The position numbers were made by a program, and so were the translations under genes. DNA of 64,000 nt from Bacteroidota bacterium (GTDB taxonomy: Bacteria; Bacteroidota; Bacteroidia; UKL13-3): positions 62,001-126,000 of the forward strand of contig JAIXWI010000029.1 in NCBI GenBank assembly GCA_027491355.1, given 5' to 3'. Within the stretch, counting starts at the first letter, position 1, and every line of letters starts with the position of its first letter. Below are positions 1-9,172 of this stretch, piece after piece. The notes under the pieces are model-generated. The model was not told the DNA's origin. It worked only from the letters and a program-made list of their open reading frames with translations, and searched no databases.

Positions 1-1197
1 TCATGTACCAACTCTTCTTATGAAGATTTGTCAAGAGCAGCATCTATAGCAAAACAAGCTATTGAAAAAGGTTTGAGTACAAAGGCTGAATTTGGTATCA
101 ATCCGGGATCAGAACAAGTAAGGTATACTGCTGAAAGGGATGGTTTGTTGAAAACCTTCACCGATTTAAATGCTTCTATTTTTACCAATGCTTGTGGTCC
201 ATGCATTGGTATGTGGGACCGAGTAGGTGCTGAGAAGGCTGAAAAAAATACCATCATTCATTCTTTCAACAGAAACTTTGCAAAAAGAGCAGACGGCAAT
301 CCTAATACTTATGCATTCGTAGCTTCACCTGAAATGGTTGCAGCTATTGCAATTGCTGGCGACTTGTCTTTTAACCCAATTACAGATACATTGGTCAACA
401 AAGATGGTGTAGCTGTAAAATTGGATCCACCAACTGGAGATGAATTACCTGTAAAAGGTTTTGCTGTTGAAGACGCTGGATACATTTCACCAGCAGTTGA
501 TGGAAGCAGTATAGAAGTAGCGGTATCTCCTACTTCAGACAGATTGCAATTGTTAGATCCATTTGCTGCATGGAATGGCAAAGACCTAGAAAATTTAAAA
601 TTACTTATAAAGGCAAAAGGCAAGTGTACAACTGACCACATTTCAATGGCAGGTCCTTGGTTAAAGTACAGAGGCCATCTGGACAATATTTCAAATAATA
701 TGTTAATTGGTGCCGTAAACTATTTCAATGAAAAAACAGACAGTGTAAAAAATCAATTAACTGGTGAATACCAATCTGTACCTAAAGTTCAAAGACAATA
801 CAAAGCAGCTGGGATTGGCTCAATAGTTGTTGGCGATGAAAACTACGGTGAAGGTTCGAGCAGAGAGCACGCGGCCATGGAGCCTAGACATTTAGGAGTG
901 AATGCTGTTTTGGTTAAATCTTTTGCCCGCATCCATGAAACTAACTTAAAAAAACAAGGCATGCTGGCCTTGACTTTCATCAACAAAGATGATTACAATA
1001 AAATTTTAGAGGACGACCAAATTCATATCAAAGGGTTGACCTCATTTAGTGCAGGTAAACCATTGACAATTGTTTTGAGTCATGCAGACGGCTCTTCAGA
1101 ACAGTTTGAAGTAAGCCACACCTACAATGACCAACAAATTGAATGGTTCAAAGCTGGTGGAGCATTGAATATCATCAGAAAACAAATTGGGAAATAA
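1..1197 (+). CDS. Aconitate hydratase, C-terminal part (5' end outside window)
   Basis: TCA-cycle enzyme interconverting citrate and isocitrate with a [4Fe-4S] cluster. The frame is open from base 1, so about 398 C-terminal residues are visible and the N-terminus lies upstream. The first visible residues are [12 protein letters not shown], the first cluster-cysteine motif of aconitases. The other two cysteines are in [12 protein letters not shown] about 60 residues on. The C-terminal swivel domain carries [19 protein letters not shown], the substrate-binding serine/arginine motif. The sequence resembles the mitochondrial-type aconitase found in Bacteroidota rather than bacterial AcnB. A strong terminator follows the stop by about 15 bases. 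Only the truncation by the window edge is odd. Confidence 0.95.
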   Translation, partial: SCTNSSYEDLSRAASIAKQAIEKGLSTKAEFGINPGSEQVRYTAERDGLLKTFTDLNASIFTNACGPCIGMWDRVGAEKAEKNTIIHSFNRNFAKRADGNPNTYAFVASPEMVAAIAIAGDLSFNPITDTLVNKDGVAVKLDPPTGDELPVKGFAVEDAGYISPAVDGSSIEVAVSPTSDRLQLLDPFAAWNGKDLENLKLLIKAKGKCTTDHISMAGPWLKYRGHLDNISNNMLIGAVNYFNEKTDSVKNQLTGEYQSVPKVQRQYKAAGIGSIVVGDENYGEGSSREHAAMEPRHLGVNAVLVKSFARIHETNLKKQGMLALTFINKDDYNKILEDDQIHIKGLTSFSAGKPLTIVLSHADGSSEQFEVSHTYNDQQIEWFKAGGALNIIRKQIGK

Positions 1198-1213
1198 GCT
1201 ATACAAACAGCAT

Positions 1214-1246
1214 AAAAAAGGCGGCAACTTCGTTGCCGCCTTTTTT
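1214..1246. terminator. Bidirectional rho-independent terminator between convergent genes
   Basis: Six A residues, a 9-bp GC-rich perfect stem (GGCGGCAAC / GTTGCCGCC, loop TTC) and six T residues. The A-run and T-run let it work on both strands. It separates aconitase (plus) from the convergent Omp28-like gene (minus). Confidence 0.92.
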
Positions 1247-1271
1247 ATGGACTAAAATTTAAATCAAACTT

Positions 1272-2093
1272 TTAGTTCATGCTGGTAAGTGTACCATTCA
1301 CATATAAATAATCAGAACCTATTTTTTTCCATACCACTATAATTGCACCCATATTTTCTGTTTTCCATGCTGGATTTAAAAGAGAAGTATAAGTTTTACT
1401 GGTTACATCTCCAGTAATTGGAATCACACTTCCCCATGCACTTGCAGTTGATACTGCACGAATAACATAGTCATGTTGTTGATTCACATTGGCTGGGGCG
1501 TTAGATATTTGTTGTGTTGAAATGACCCCGTTTTCATAAAAATAAACAGACATCAAGTATTCACCATTTGCATTGGTATCAAAAAATTTAGAATGTGCAT
1601 CTACTGAAATTTTACCATCAGCAATTTTTAAATTATTCAATGCAACGCCTACAACTACGGGATTATTGGCAAGGAAGGTATCAACTGATGCAATAATTTT
1701 ATTACCAGTTGCAGCTATGTCGCTGTAAACACCATTAGCGAAGGTTAAACCATTTCCAACTACTATACGTGGAACTGAATTTGATTTAAACCTTGGCAAA
1801 TTTGAAACAGCATTCATAGCCGTTAAGCTCAAAGGATCGTTACTGTGAATTGCAATAGGAAGAATTTTATCTTTTCCTTTTGCAATGGCGTCATTGAAGC
1901 CTGGAATACCATAAGCTCCGCATGGAGGGCACCAGGTACCTGTAATATCAATTACTAGTGCTCTATTTTTCTGTTCAATGTTAACAGAAGGGGTTGTGTT
2001 GTTTGGACCAGCGCTCTCTTTCTTAGAACAACTGATGAGCCCCAAAGTGCAAGACATAATAAGGGCGAAAGACTTGATTCCTCTCATTTTCAT
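1272..2093 (-). CDS. Omp28-like lipoprotein with thioredoxin fold
   Basis: A 273-residue predicted lipoprotein. A basic N-terminus and hydrophobic stretch end in the lipobox LISC (Cys22), so the mature protein should be lipid-anchored in the envelope. Residues 45-60 read ALVIDITGTWCPPCGAYG, a thioredoxin-like strand followed by a WCPPC redox motif (Cys55, Cys58). The remainder resembles the Omp28-related outer-membrane family, in which a thioredoxin-like domain is joined to a C-terminal beta-sandwich. A role in periplasmic disulfide or redox handling is an inference from the CPPC motif. It is monocistronic: the upstream gene ends in its own terminator and a terminator lies beyond its stop. 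Start chosen at the first Met (MKMRG); the Met two codons on is equally possible. Confidence 0.8.
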   Translation of the reverse strand: MKMRGIKSFALIMSCTLGLISCSKKESAGPNNTTPSVNIEQKNRALVIDITGTWCPPCGAYGIPGFNDAIAKGKDKILPIAIHSNDPLSLTAMNAVSNLPRFKSNSVPRIVVGNGLTFANGVYSDIAATGNKIIASVDTFLANNPVVVGVALNNLKIADGKISVDAHSKFFDTNANGEYLMSVYFYENGVISTQQISNAPANVNQQHDYVIRAVSTASAWGSVIPITGDVTSKTYTSLLNPAWKTENMGAIIVVWKKIGSDYLYVNGTLTSMN

Positions 2094-2173
2094 TTAAAAA
2101 TTATTAAGTTATTGATGCTTCAAGATATCTATTTTATTGAACTAAGCAAAAAATATGTGGCATTTGATAAAAA

Positions 2174-2210
2174 CAAAAAAGGCGCCGAATCAAAGATTCG
2201 GCGCCTTTTA
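2174..2210 (-). terminator. Rho-independent terminator of the T9SS cargo gene
   Basis: An 11-bp perfect stem GGCGCCGAATC / GATTCGGCGCC (2181-2191 and 2195-2205, loop AAA) is flanked by an A-run at 2175-2180 and a short T-run. On the minus strand the A-run reads as the U-tract, just after the stop codon of the 2227-3948 gene. Confidence 0.9.
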
Positions 2211-2226
2211 AAAAATATAAACTTGA

Positions 2227-3948
2227 TTATTCAGTAACCATCAATCTTTGAGTTTGAGTAGTTTTACCCGCTTTTACGCTCACTGTATAAATACCAGGAG
2301 TTAAAGAAGATAAATCCATGTTGTATTCATAAATAGATGCACCAACATTACCCAAATCTTTTACCATCACTTCTTGTCCTAAAATATTGTGAACACTAAC
2401 TGAAACATCAGAATTAGATTTTAAATCAAATCTAACAGCTGTTGACTTAGTTGCAGGATTAGGGAACAAACCAGTAATTGCAATGTGGTTACCATCTTCA
2501 ATACCAGCTTTCACGCTACCTTGAATTCTCAAATTGAAATAACAATCTAAGAAATCCTCACCTGATGCAAACGCTTGAGAAACAATGTATCCTCTCCAAC
2601 CTCTGAAAGATGCATAAGATGCAAATCCGTAAGCAAACATAGGAGTGTTATAAAAAACGGTATTGTTCCAACCTGTTGTTCCACTGTTAGATTCAAAACC
2701 AAATCCAAAATAATTGGTTCTACGTGGAGCTTTAGTAACAGTTGCAGGATCTCTTTGGTCAATGTACACTGCTGTATCGTTAGTGAAAGTATAAGTATAG
2801 TATGGCAACTGTTGCAATCTCAATGTTGCAGTAGACGCAATAAATGCTGAATCAATCACAGTACCTGCAGTGTCAAAAGTATAGTTATAGTAATCAGCTT
2901 TGTACACCGTTAATGTATCTGTTGGAGTTGTAGGATTTAAAACATCGAATCTTACAATTTGAACAGGAGGATTTAGAGTTGAATCAGTTCCCGGCAGCGT
3001 ATTGTTGAAGAAATTAGTATAAGTTGGGTTGATGCTGTACGAAATAGAATCAACTTGATTGCCATTTACCAAGAAGCTTGGCGATGTTTTCAATGTAGAA
3101 TCAGATTTTACTTGAATAACAGACGGTATGCCTGATTTGTAAGTTACAGTAAATGCTACAAGGTTGTCTGATTTGTTTCCATCAGAAATATAATCCATTC
3201 CTTTTGGTGCTGCCAATTGTGCATATTTAGAACTCCAACTATTTTCAAAGCCTCCGTTGCTGATTGCACGTGTAGTATCAAAATAATTGTTTACACCACT
3301 GTTTAACAAGAAAGTATCTATTTTAAAGCAATTTGCTGGCATTCTTGTTAAAGTATCCCATGCGCCAATAGGCAATGCATATCTGGTACTATCTGTAAAA
3401 GAACTTTTTCTGATTTGTGCGCCTTTCCAATATGCTATAAAAACAGTGTCTACGACAGGTTGATCAACGCCTTTGGCATCTTTCATAGTTTCTACATTTC
3501 TTACATACAAATATCTAAACAAAATAGAATCTAATGTATAGCTGTTAAACCTAGATAATTTGTTCTCTGGTTTTGGGTTGCCATCTGACAAATCAATGAT
3601 ATCATCTGTAGGATCTAAAATGTGACCTGCACTCATAATCCATGGATTTCTAACAAGACCATCAATGTCAATAAATTTGATGAGGGTATCATTGTTCATA
3701 AAATTTACAAAATACCTCAAACTACCGGCCAATCCGATATCACTTTTAGACATCATTTCTAATACGCCATACCAATCAGAAGAATCGTTTTCTCCAAACT
3801 TTGCTAAATTCTTTTTGTTTTGAAATGAAGTAGCAGAGTGGTACTTACTTTGGTTACGCGAGGTAGAAATTCTTGATTCTACATTCTGAGCAATTGCTCC
3901 TACCGCAACCATGAATAACGCTAAGGTTAATAGTAACTGTTTTTTCAT
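2227..3948 (-). CDS. Secreted protein with T9SS type A sorting domain
   Basis: A 573-residue protein with a signal peptide (MKKQLLLTLALFMVAVGAIAQN). Its C-terminal domain of about 75 residues begins GLFPNPATKSTAVRFDL, passes NILGQEV and ends PGIYTVSVKAGKTTQTQRLMVTE. This is the type A sorting domain recognised by the type IX secretion system, so the protein should be exported across the outer membrane and anchored or released. The long central region is rich in Thr, Asp, Asn and aromatic residues; I recognise no catalytic domain in it. A PCMD-like or other surface domain cannot be excluded. It is monocistronic, with a good Bacteroidota promoter about 60 bases upstream and a strong terminator. 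Cargo status is secure; function is unknown. Confidence 0.85.
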   Translation of the reverse strand: MKKQLLLTLALFMVAVGAIAQNVESRISTSRNQSKYHSATSFQNKKNLAKFGENDSSDWYGVLEMMSKSDIGLAGSLRYFVNFMNNDTLIKFIDIDGLVRNPWIMSAGHILDPTDDIIDLSDGNPKPENKLSRFNSYTLDSILFRYLYVRNVETMKDAKGVDQPVVDTVFIAYWKGAQIRKSSFTDSTRYALPIGAWDTLTRMPANCFKIDTFLLNSGVNNYFDTTRAISNGGFENSWSSKYAQLAAPKGMDYISDGNKSDNLVAFTVTYKSGIPSVIQVKSDSTLKTSPSFLVNGNQVDSISYSINPTYTNFFNNTLPGTDSTLNPPVQIVRFDVLNPTTPTDTLTVYKADYYNYTFDTAGTVIDSAFIASTATLRLQQLPYYTYTFTNDTAVYIDQRDPATVTKAPRRTNYFGFGFESNSGTTGWNNTVFYNTPMFAYGFASYASFRGWRGYIVSQAFASGEDFLDCYFNLRIQGSVKAGIEDGNHIAITGLFPNPATKSTAVRFDLKSNSDVSVSVHNILGQEVMVKDLGNVGASIYEYNMDLSSLTPGIYTVSVKAGKTTQTQRLMVTE

Positions 3949-4006
3949 GTTTGTTTTATTTATAATTTAATATTTATCTGTCAGAGGTCCCTGAAAAAGA
4001 CGACTC

Positions 4007-4037
4007 CAATATTAAGTAATTCTTATTTAAACTCAAA
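4007..4037 (-). promoter_or_regulatory. Bacteroidota-type promoter for the T9SS cargo gene
   Basis: On the minus strand the sequence reads TTTG, 19 bases, TAATATTG. This matches the Bacteroidota primary-sigma consensus (TTTG at -33, TAnnTTTG at -7) with one mismatch and ideal spacing. The predicted transcript start is near 4001, giving a leader of about 50 bases before the ATG at 3948. Confidence 0.7.
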
Positions 4038-4064
4038 GTCAATTCAAAACCTATTTTGGTTGCA

Positions 4065-6026
4065 TTAGGTTCCAGGTTCAGTCCAGTCTCCATTTTGCTT
4101 GATAATATCTATCAATTCTAGAACGGCACTTTCCGATTGCACCCCCTTTTTAACAACTTCTTTTCCTTTGTACAAAGTTATCTTTCCAGGACCTGAACCT
4201 ACATAACCATAATCTGCATCAGCCATTTCACCCGGGCCATTGACAATACAACCCATGATGGCAATCTTTACACCTTTTAAGTGGTCAGTAACTTTTCTAA
4301 TTTTGGCGGTTGTTTCTTGTAAATCAAACAAGGTTCTTCCACAGCTCGGGCAACTAATGTATTCTGTCTTGCTAATTCTTGCTCTAGCTGCCTGACATAT
4401 GCCAAAAGACAAGTCGTTGACTAACTGAGCATTACAATTATTAGCACTCAACATCAATCCATCTCCCATGCCATCAATTAATAAAGTACCAAAATCAGAT
4501 GCTGTTTGCAACATCACTTGTTCAAACGGTAATTCTGAAACTGGGTTGATGACAATTGGCCCCAGAAAACCTTTTTGTTTTAAGAAAAAAATACAGTTTC
4601 TAAAGTCCATCAAAGGTGCCTTAGATTGACTGTTTATAACTAATACTGCTTGAGGAATTGACTGTAATTGATTGATGAAATCGGCTTGTATTTGACTGGT
4701 TGTAACATGAATAAAATTAAGACCAGATGAATAAATGGTATTGTTGTGTAATTGTTCTATTTTGAACATTGGATATGCACCAATTTTTTGATTCAGCTTC
4801 ACCCAAGTAGCTGCATTGTAGATGGCAGCCATTCCCATTGGTAGCATAAAATCAGCCTGAAGATCTCCTAAATAGAGGAAATCAGCACCCAAATCAGACA
4901 TTTTCCATTTGTCATTGATGACATCAAATTGATAGCCAATGGCAGACAAATCTGAGGGCATTATGGCTTTACTTTTGCTAAAATCTGCAAAAATTCTTGG
5001 CACCTGTTCACCGCCAATATTTAGCATTTCCTTACTTTTTAATTTTGTATATTGATAAGGGTTCCAGGTGGTTGTTGAATTGGAATCAATTTTTGGCATT
5101 TCATTTTCAAGTTCAACTACTGGCTGTTCTATTGTCAATCCAGTTCTTGACTGATACCTTTTTACCAAATCTCTTGCTACTGGGATTTCGAATTCTGGAT
5201 CTTCTGTTAAAGATACCCTAACGGTGTCACCTATACCATCTTCTAACAAAGCACCTATGCCCAACGCTGATTTAATTCTTCCATCATTGCCATCACCTGC
5301 TTCAGTTACCCCTAAATGCAATGGATAATGAAAATTGTTCTCATCCATGGTTTTCACCAATAATCGGTATGCTTGAACCATCACTTGAGGGTTGCTTGAT
5401 TTCATACTCAATACAATATTATGAAAACCCTCATTGTTAGCTATTCTTAAAAACTCCATGGCTGATTCTACCATTCCAAGAGGAGTATCTCCATACCTGC
5501 TCATAATTCGGTCGCTTAAGCTACCATGGTTTGTTCCTATTCTTAAAGCCGTGCCATACTCTTTACAAATTTGAATTAAGGGGACAAATTTCTGTCTAAT
5601 TCGGTCTATTTCTTCTTGATACTGGGCATCTGTGTACTCAATCAAATCGAAGCGTTTTTTATCAGCATAATTACCCGGATTGATGCGAACTTTTTCTACT
5701 ATTCTAGCTGCCATTTCAGCCGCATTGGGTGTAAAATGAATATCAGCTACTAATGGAATATTGACACCGTGTTGTTTTAACGACAATTTAATCTGTTCAA
5801 GGTTACGAGCCTCATTGATACTTGGTGCAGTTAGTCTTACCAATTCACACCCAGCTTCTACCAATTTTAAAATTTGAGCTACTGAACCTTTGGTATCCAT
5901 GGTGTCTGTAGTAGTCATACTTTGAACACGAATTGGATAATCACTTCCTAAATATAAATCACCAATACGTACTTGAACTGTTTGTCTGCGTTGGTATTTT
6001 ACTAAACTAGCGCTAAATGTTTTCAT
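4065..6026 (-). CDS. ispG: (E)-4-hydroxy-3-methylbut-2-enyl-diphosphate synthase (flavodoxin), long insert form
   Basis: Penultimate enzyme of the MEP isoprenoid pathway, converting MEcPP to HMBPP with a [4Fe-4S] cluster. The N-terminal TIM-barrel begins RRQTVQVRIGDLYLGSDYPIRVQSMTTTDTMDT. The C-terminal cluster domain has CPSCGR (Cys559, Cys562) and MGCIVNGPGEMADADYGYVG (Cys593). At 653 residues it is far longer than the roughly 370-residue E. coli enzyme. The extra 250 or so residues lie between barrel and cluster domain, the form known from Bacteroidota, Chlamydiae and plants. All three cluster cysteines are present. It lies 3 bases downstream of the SDR gene and is probably cotranscribed with it. 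Confidence 0.96.
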   Translation of the reverse strand: MKTFSASLVKYQRRQTVQVRIGDLYLGSDYPIRVQSMTTTDTMDTKGSVAQILKLVEAGCELVRLTAPSINEARNLEQIKLSLKQHGVNIPLVADIHFTPNAAEMAARIVEKVRINPGNYADKKRFDLIEYTDAQYQEEIDRIRQKFVPLIQICKEYGTALRIGTNHGSLSDRIMSRYGDTPLGMVESAMEFLRIANNEGFHNIVLSMKSSNPQVMVQAYRLLVKTMDENNFHYPLHLGVTEAGDGNDGRIKSALGIGALLEDGIGDTVRVSLTEDPEFEIPVARDLVKRYQSRTGLTIEQPVVELENEMPKIDSNSTTTWNPYQYTKLKSKEMLNIGGEQVPRIFADFSKSKAIMPSDLSAIGYQFDVINDKWKMSDLGADFLYLGDLQADFMLPMGMAAIYNAATWVKLNQKIGAYPMFKIEQLHNNTIYSSGLNFIHVTTSQIQADFINQLQSIPQAVLVINSQSKAPLMDFRNCIFFLKQKGFLGPIVINPVSELPFEQVMLQTASDFGTLLIDGMGDGLMLSANNCNAQLVNDLSFGICQAARARISKTEYISCPSCGRTLFDLQETTAKIRKVTDHLKGVKIAIMGCIVNGPGEMADADYGYVGSGPGKITLYKGKEVVKKGVQSESAVLELIDIIKQNGDWTEPGT

Positions 6027-6029
6027 AAC

Positions 6030-6746
6030 TTATTCAATATCCCCTAATTGTGGACGGATTAATATTTCTTCAACAGTTGAAGCTTCAGAAAGTTCTGAAG
6101 CTGCCAATACCATTTTTGCAATGTCTTCAACCGGCATAAACCTTTCTAAAGGCAAATTGGTCCCAGTCCAACTGTTGGTATAAGTAGGACCAGGTAATAC
6201 TGCAGTAACTTTTATACCCGTATTTTTTAATTCTTCGCGTAAAACTTGAGTCATCCCGTACAAAGCAAATTTGCTCATGCAATACGAACCTCCATTTGGG
6301 TATGCTTTGATGCTGGCTGTTGAACATATGCTAAATATGTGTCCGCTGCCGTTTTGAACCATACTGGGAACAATGGCCCTGGTTAAATAATAAGCACTTG
6401 CTAAATTGGTGCTGATTTGTGTTTCGAAGGCCCCGTCTGATTCTCCCAAAACAGTACCTGGCATAAAAACACCTGCATTGTGGACCAAAACATCTATTTG
6501 ACTGAACTCAGCCAAAACCCTTGATGCAAAAGCTTGAACTGCTGTTTTAACTGAAACATCACATGTTTGAAAATAAAACTTTTGTTCAGGAAATTGATTG
6601 CTCAAACGCGCTTGAAGCTCACTTAACTCATTGATGTTTCTGGAGCAGCCTATCACATCATAGCCCTTGGCTGCAAACTGCTCCACTATGGCCAATCCAA
6701 TTCCTTTAGTACAACCCGTTACCAATAATGTTCCCTTTTTTTGCAT
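6030..6746 (-). CDS. SDR family NAD(P)-dependent oxidoreductase
   Basis: Classical short-chain dehydrogenase of 238 residues. The cofactor glycine motif is TGCTKGIGLA (residues 10-19), NAG is at 90-92, and the catalytic YxxxK is Y155-C-M-S-K159. The Ser of the triad lies in the SICSTAS strand just before. The stop codon is 3 bases from the start of ispG, so the two are likely one operon. There is no evident biochemical link to isoprenoid synthesis and the substrate cannot be deduced. A divergent MlaE gene starts on the other side of a 130-base gap. Confidence 0.88.
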   Translation of the reverse strand: MQKKGTLLVTGCTKGIGLAIVEQFAAKGYDVIGCSRNINELSELQARLSNQFPEQKFYFQTCDVSVKTAVQAFASRVLAEFSQIDVLVHNAGVFMPGTVLGESDGAFETQISTNLASAYYLTRAIVPSMVQNGSGHIFSICSTASIKAYPNGGSYCMSKFALYGMTQVLREELKNTGIKVTAVLPGPTYTNSWTGTNLPLERFMPVEDIAKMVLAASELSEASTVEEILIRPQLGDIE

Positions 6747-6877
6747 GGTTTATTTGTTCTGCTTGCGAAGTTATTTGAAACGGGTCTATTTTTTTAATTA
6801 ATTTGAACACAATAAAATATTCGCAAATAGGCAATCTTTTAATTTATTTTTGACCCAACAGATATTTGAATTACAGC

Positions 6878-7621
6878 ATGAAATACCTCAATCTATTCGG
6901 CGAATACTTATTGTTTTTAAAACGCAGCATTGGTAAACCTGAAAAATTCAAAATGTTTAGAGAATTGTTTGTCCGTGATTTATATAAAATGGGCAACGAT
7001 TCATTTGGCATTGTTTCAATCATTTCTATTTTCATTGGAGCGGTTGCAGCCATCCAAATTGGCTACCAATTGGTAGGGAGTTTAGTTCCGATGTATGTAT
7101 TGGGGAGGATTGTTCGTGACTCTAATATTTTAGAATTTTCTCCTACTGTAACCGCCTTGGTCATGGCAGGTAAAATTGGTGGAAACATTGCTTCAGAAAT
7201 TGGCACCATGAAAGTGAGCGAACAAATTGATGCGCTTGAAATTATGGGAGTAAACTCAGCTAAACATGTTGTACTTCCTAAGTTAGCAGCAAGTATCATT
7301 GCAATTCCAGCATTGGTAATATACTCCATGTTCCTATCTAATTTAGGCGGTATCATTTCTGTTAATTTTTCGGGAATTGTTTCAGTTAGTGGATACATTC
7401 AAGGTTTGTTAATGGATTTTGACGGATTCTCAATTACATATGCCCTCACCAAAGCATTTACATTTTCTTTTTTAATTACAACCATCTCTGCTGCCCATGG
7501 ATACAAGACTGAAGGTGGTGCTTTAGAGGTAGGCTGGGCCAGTACTCGGGCTGTGGTTCAAAGCTGTATTGCCATCATCTTTTTTGATTTCATCCTAACA
7601 CAAATCATGCTTTACAAATGA
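6878..7621 (+). CDS. mlaE: MlaE/YrbE-family ABC transporter permease
   Basis: Inner-membrane permease of a phospholipid/sterol-type ABC transporter (MlaE/TTG2B family), 247 residues with about five hydrophobic segments. Typical signatures are present: IGAVAAIQIGYQL, the conserved loop EFSPTVTALVMAGKIGGNIASEIGTMKVSEQIDALEIMG, and a C-terminal GGALEVGWASTRAVV stretch. I chose the ATG at 6878 rather than a TTG four codons upstream. A TATTTTTG -7-like box lies at 6845-6852, without a clear -33 element. The stop overlaps the start of the ATPase gene (ATGA). Transport direction cannot be read from sequence; family members move lipid between the membranes. Confidence 0.9.
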   Translation: MKYLNLFGEYLLFLKRSIGKPEKFKMFRELFVRDLYKMGNDSFGIVSIISIFIGAVAAIQIGYQLVGSLVPMYVLGRIVRDSNILEFSPTVTALVMAGKIGGNIASEIGTMKVSEQIDALEIMGVNSAKHVVLPKLAASIIAIPALVIYSMFLSNLGGIISVNFSGIVSVSGYIQGLLMDFDGFSITYALTKAFTFSFLITTISAAHGYKTEGGALEVGWASTRAVVQSCIAIIFFDFILTQIMLYK

Positions 7622-8346
7622 TAGAACTTAAAAATATCAACAAATCATTTGAGGGGAAACAGGTTTTGTTTGATGTCTCTGCTCAATTCGAAAAAGGAAA
7701 ATGTTCATTTGTGATAGGTGCAAGTGGCGGCGGAAAAAGTGTACTCATGAAAACAATGGTTGGCCTATTGGTTCCAGAATCAGGCAATATCAATTTTGAT
7801 GGAAGAGACTTTTTGAATATTGCATACGAAGAAAAAAAAGTAATCCGACAAGAAATTGGCATGTTATTTCAAGGGGGTGCATTGTTTGACTCTTTATCAG
7901 TTGAAGACAATGTGGCATTCCCATTGAGAATGTTTACCAATTGGAGTAAAGAACAAGTATTGGAAAGAGTGAATTTCTGTTTAAAAAGAGTGAACCTAGA
8001 AAATTCTAATCAATTGTTTCCTTCAAATATCAGCGGGGGTATGAAAAAAAGGGTGGGTATTGCCAGAGCAATTGCATTGAATCCTAAATATTTGTTTTGT
8101 GATGAACCTAACAGTGGTTTAGACCCTATTACCTCACGCTTGATTGATGAACTCATTGCTGAAATTACACAAGAATTCAACATTACAACGGTCATCAATT
8201 CACATGACATGAAAAGTGTTTTTGACATGAGTGATCAAGTTACTTTTATGTACAAAGGAAAAGCCTGGTGGAAGGGGAATAAAGAAGCCATCAGAGATTC
8301 AAACTGTAAAGAACTCATAGATTTTATAAAGGCCAGTGAATTCTAA
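7618..8346 (+). CDS. mlaF: ABC transporter ATP-binding protein, MlaF type
   Basis: A 242-residue ATPase partner of the MlaE-like permease, sharing a 4-base ATGA overlap with it. It has Walker A GASGGGKS (residues 34-41), a Q-loop in MLFQGGALFDSLSV, signature ISGGMKKRVGIARAIA, Walker B KYLFCDEP and the switch His in VINSHDM. FQGGALFDSL and GGMKKR are typical of the Mla/Ttg2A clade. No MlaD/MCE substrate-binding gene follows; a heme-lipoprotein gene begins 9 bases later. The MCE partner is presumably encoded elsewhere. Confidence 0.92.
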   Translation: MIELKNINKSFEGKQVLFDVSAQFEKGKCSFVIGASGGGKSVLMKTMVGLLVPESGNINFDGRDFLNIAYEEKKVIRQEIGMLFQGGALFDSLSVEDNVAFPLRMFTNWSKEQVLERVNFCLKRVNLENSNQLFPSNISGGMKKRVGIARAIALNPKYLFCDEPNSGLDPITSRLIDELIAEITQEFNITTVINSHDMKSVFDMSDQVTFMYKGKAWWKGNKEAIRDSNCKELIDFIKASEF

Positions 8347-8355
8347 TTTAAAGCT

Positions 8356-8817
8356 ATGCATTTGAGAATAATTTCAACAGTTCTATTCGTACTTACTTTG
8401 GTACTAGGTTGCTCGCACTTAGACGAAAATGAGAATGATATTGAAGAAAGTACAGCAACTGAACATTCCCACAATACAGGAAAAAATTGTAGTAGCTGTC
8501 ACAATTCAAATGGGAATGAGGCTAGTAGTTTGTGGTGGACAGTGGCTGGGAGTGTATACAACAGCAACAATAAACCTGTAAACAATGTTTCCATAGAATT
8601 GAGAGATAATAAAAACAGAACCGGAAATTTAATCAAACAAATTACCAGCGATTTGAGTGGAAACTTTTACACCAATCAGATTGTTAATTTTAAGAATGGA
8701 TTGTATCCTGTAATTGTTAGTGGAAATACAGTTAAAACAATGCAATCCCCATTCAATGGTGGAAGTTGTAATTCTTGTCACAATGGAATCTCTACAGCTA
8801 TTTTAAAAATCAATTAA
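8356..8817 (+). CDS. Lipoprotein with two CxxCH heme-type motifs
   Basis: A 153-residue predicted lipoprotein (signal LFVLTLVLGC; lipid Cys about residue 19). Two c-type heme-attachment motifs are visible: CSSCH near the N-terminus and CNSCH near the C-terminus. Between them lies a stretch resembling a carboxypeptidase-regulatory-like beta-sandwich (SVYNSNNKPVNNVSIELRDNKN). A diheme electron carrier on the outer face of a membrane is plausible. The family is not one I can name, and metal binding without heme is possible. It starts 9 bases after mlaF and is followed after 1 base by a second CxxCH lipoprotein. Confidence 0.65.
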   Translation: MHLRIISTVLFVLTLVLGCSHLDENENDIEESTATEHSHNTGKNCSSCHNSNGNEASSLWWTVAGSVYNSNNKPVNNVSIELRDNKNRTGNLIKQITSDLSGNFYTNQIVNFKNGLYPVIVSGNTVKTMQSPFNGGSCNSCHNGISTAILKIN

Positions 8818-8818
8818 T

Positions 8819-9160
8819 ATGAAATTACATTTAGCATTTTGCTCCTGCTTGTTTTTTGTTTTAAGCGCATGTTATTACGACAAAGCCGAAGAGCTTTATC
8901 CTAATAATTACAACCAAACCGATACAAGTGCAGCTACTTATGCCGCACATATTGCTCCTTTGATCAACACCAAGTGCATGAATTGTCACAATACAACAGC
9001 GCCTATTTTAGGAGATTACTCGAAACTAAAAATCATCATCGACAATGGCTCGTTCAACAACCGTGTCATGGTTCAAAAAAACATGCCTCCAAGTGGCTTA
9101 TCAATTTCAGAGTTGTCAAAAATTCAAAAATGGTTGAATGCAGGAGCATTGAACAATTAA
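8819..9160 (+). CDS. Small lipoprotein with cytochrome c-like CxxCH motif
   Basis: A 113-residue predicted lipoprotein (LFFVLSAC, lipid Cys about 18). It has one c-type heme motif in the context YAAHIAPLINTKCMNCHNTTAPILGDYSKL, the usual N-terminal helix of single-domain cytochrome c-like proteins in Bacteroidota. The late sequence VMVQKNMPPSGLSISELSKIQKWLNAGA supplies a Met in an MPPSG context, the expected distal ligand region. Its ATG lies 1 base after the stop of the preceding lipoprotein gene. It is likely an electron carrier working with the neighbouring proteins; no substrate can be assigned. Confidence 0.75.
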   Translation: MKLHLAFCSCLFFVLSACYYDKAEELYPNNYNQTDTSAATYAAHIAPLINTKCMNCHNTTAPILGDYSKLKIIIDNGSFNNRVMVQKNMPPSGLSISELSKIQKWLNAGALNN

Positions 9161-9172
9161 AATGTGATTAAA

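Noticed and set aside
2547-2850. Open frames of 70-90 codons on both strands inside the T9SS cargo gene
   Set aside because: They lie within a well-supported gene, lack recognisable sequence and look like chance frames in repetitive Thr/Ser coding.
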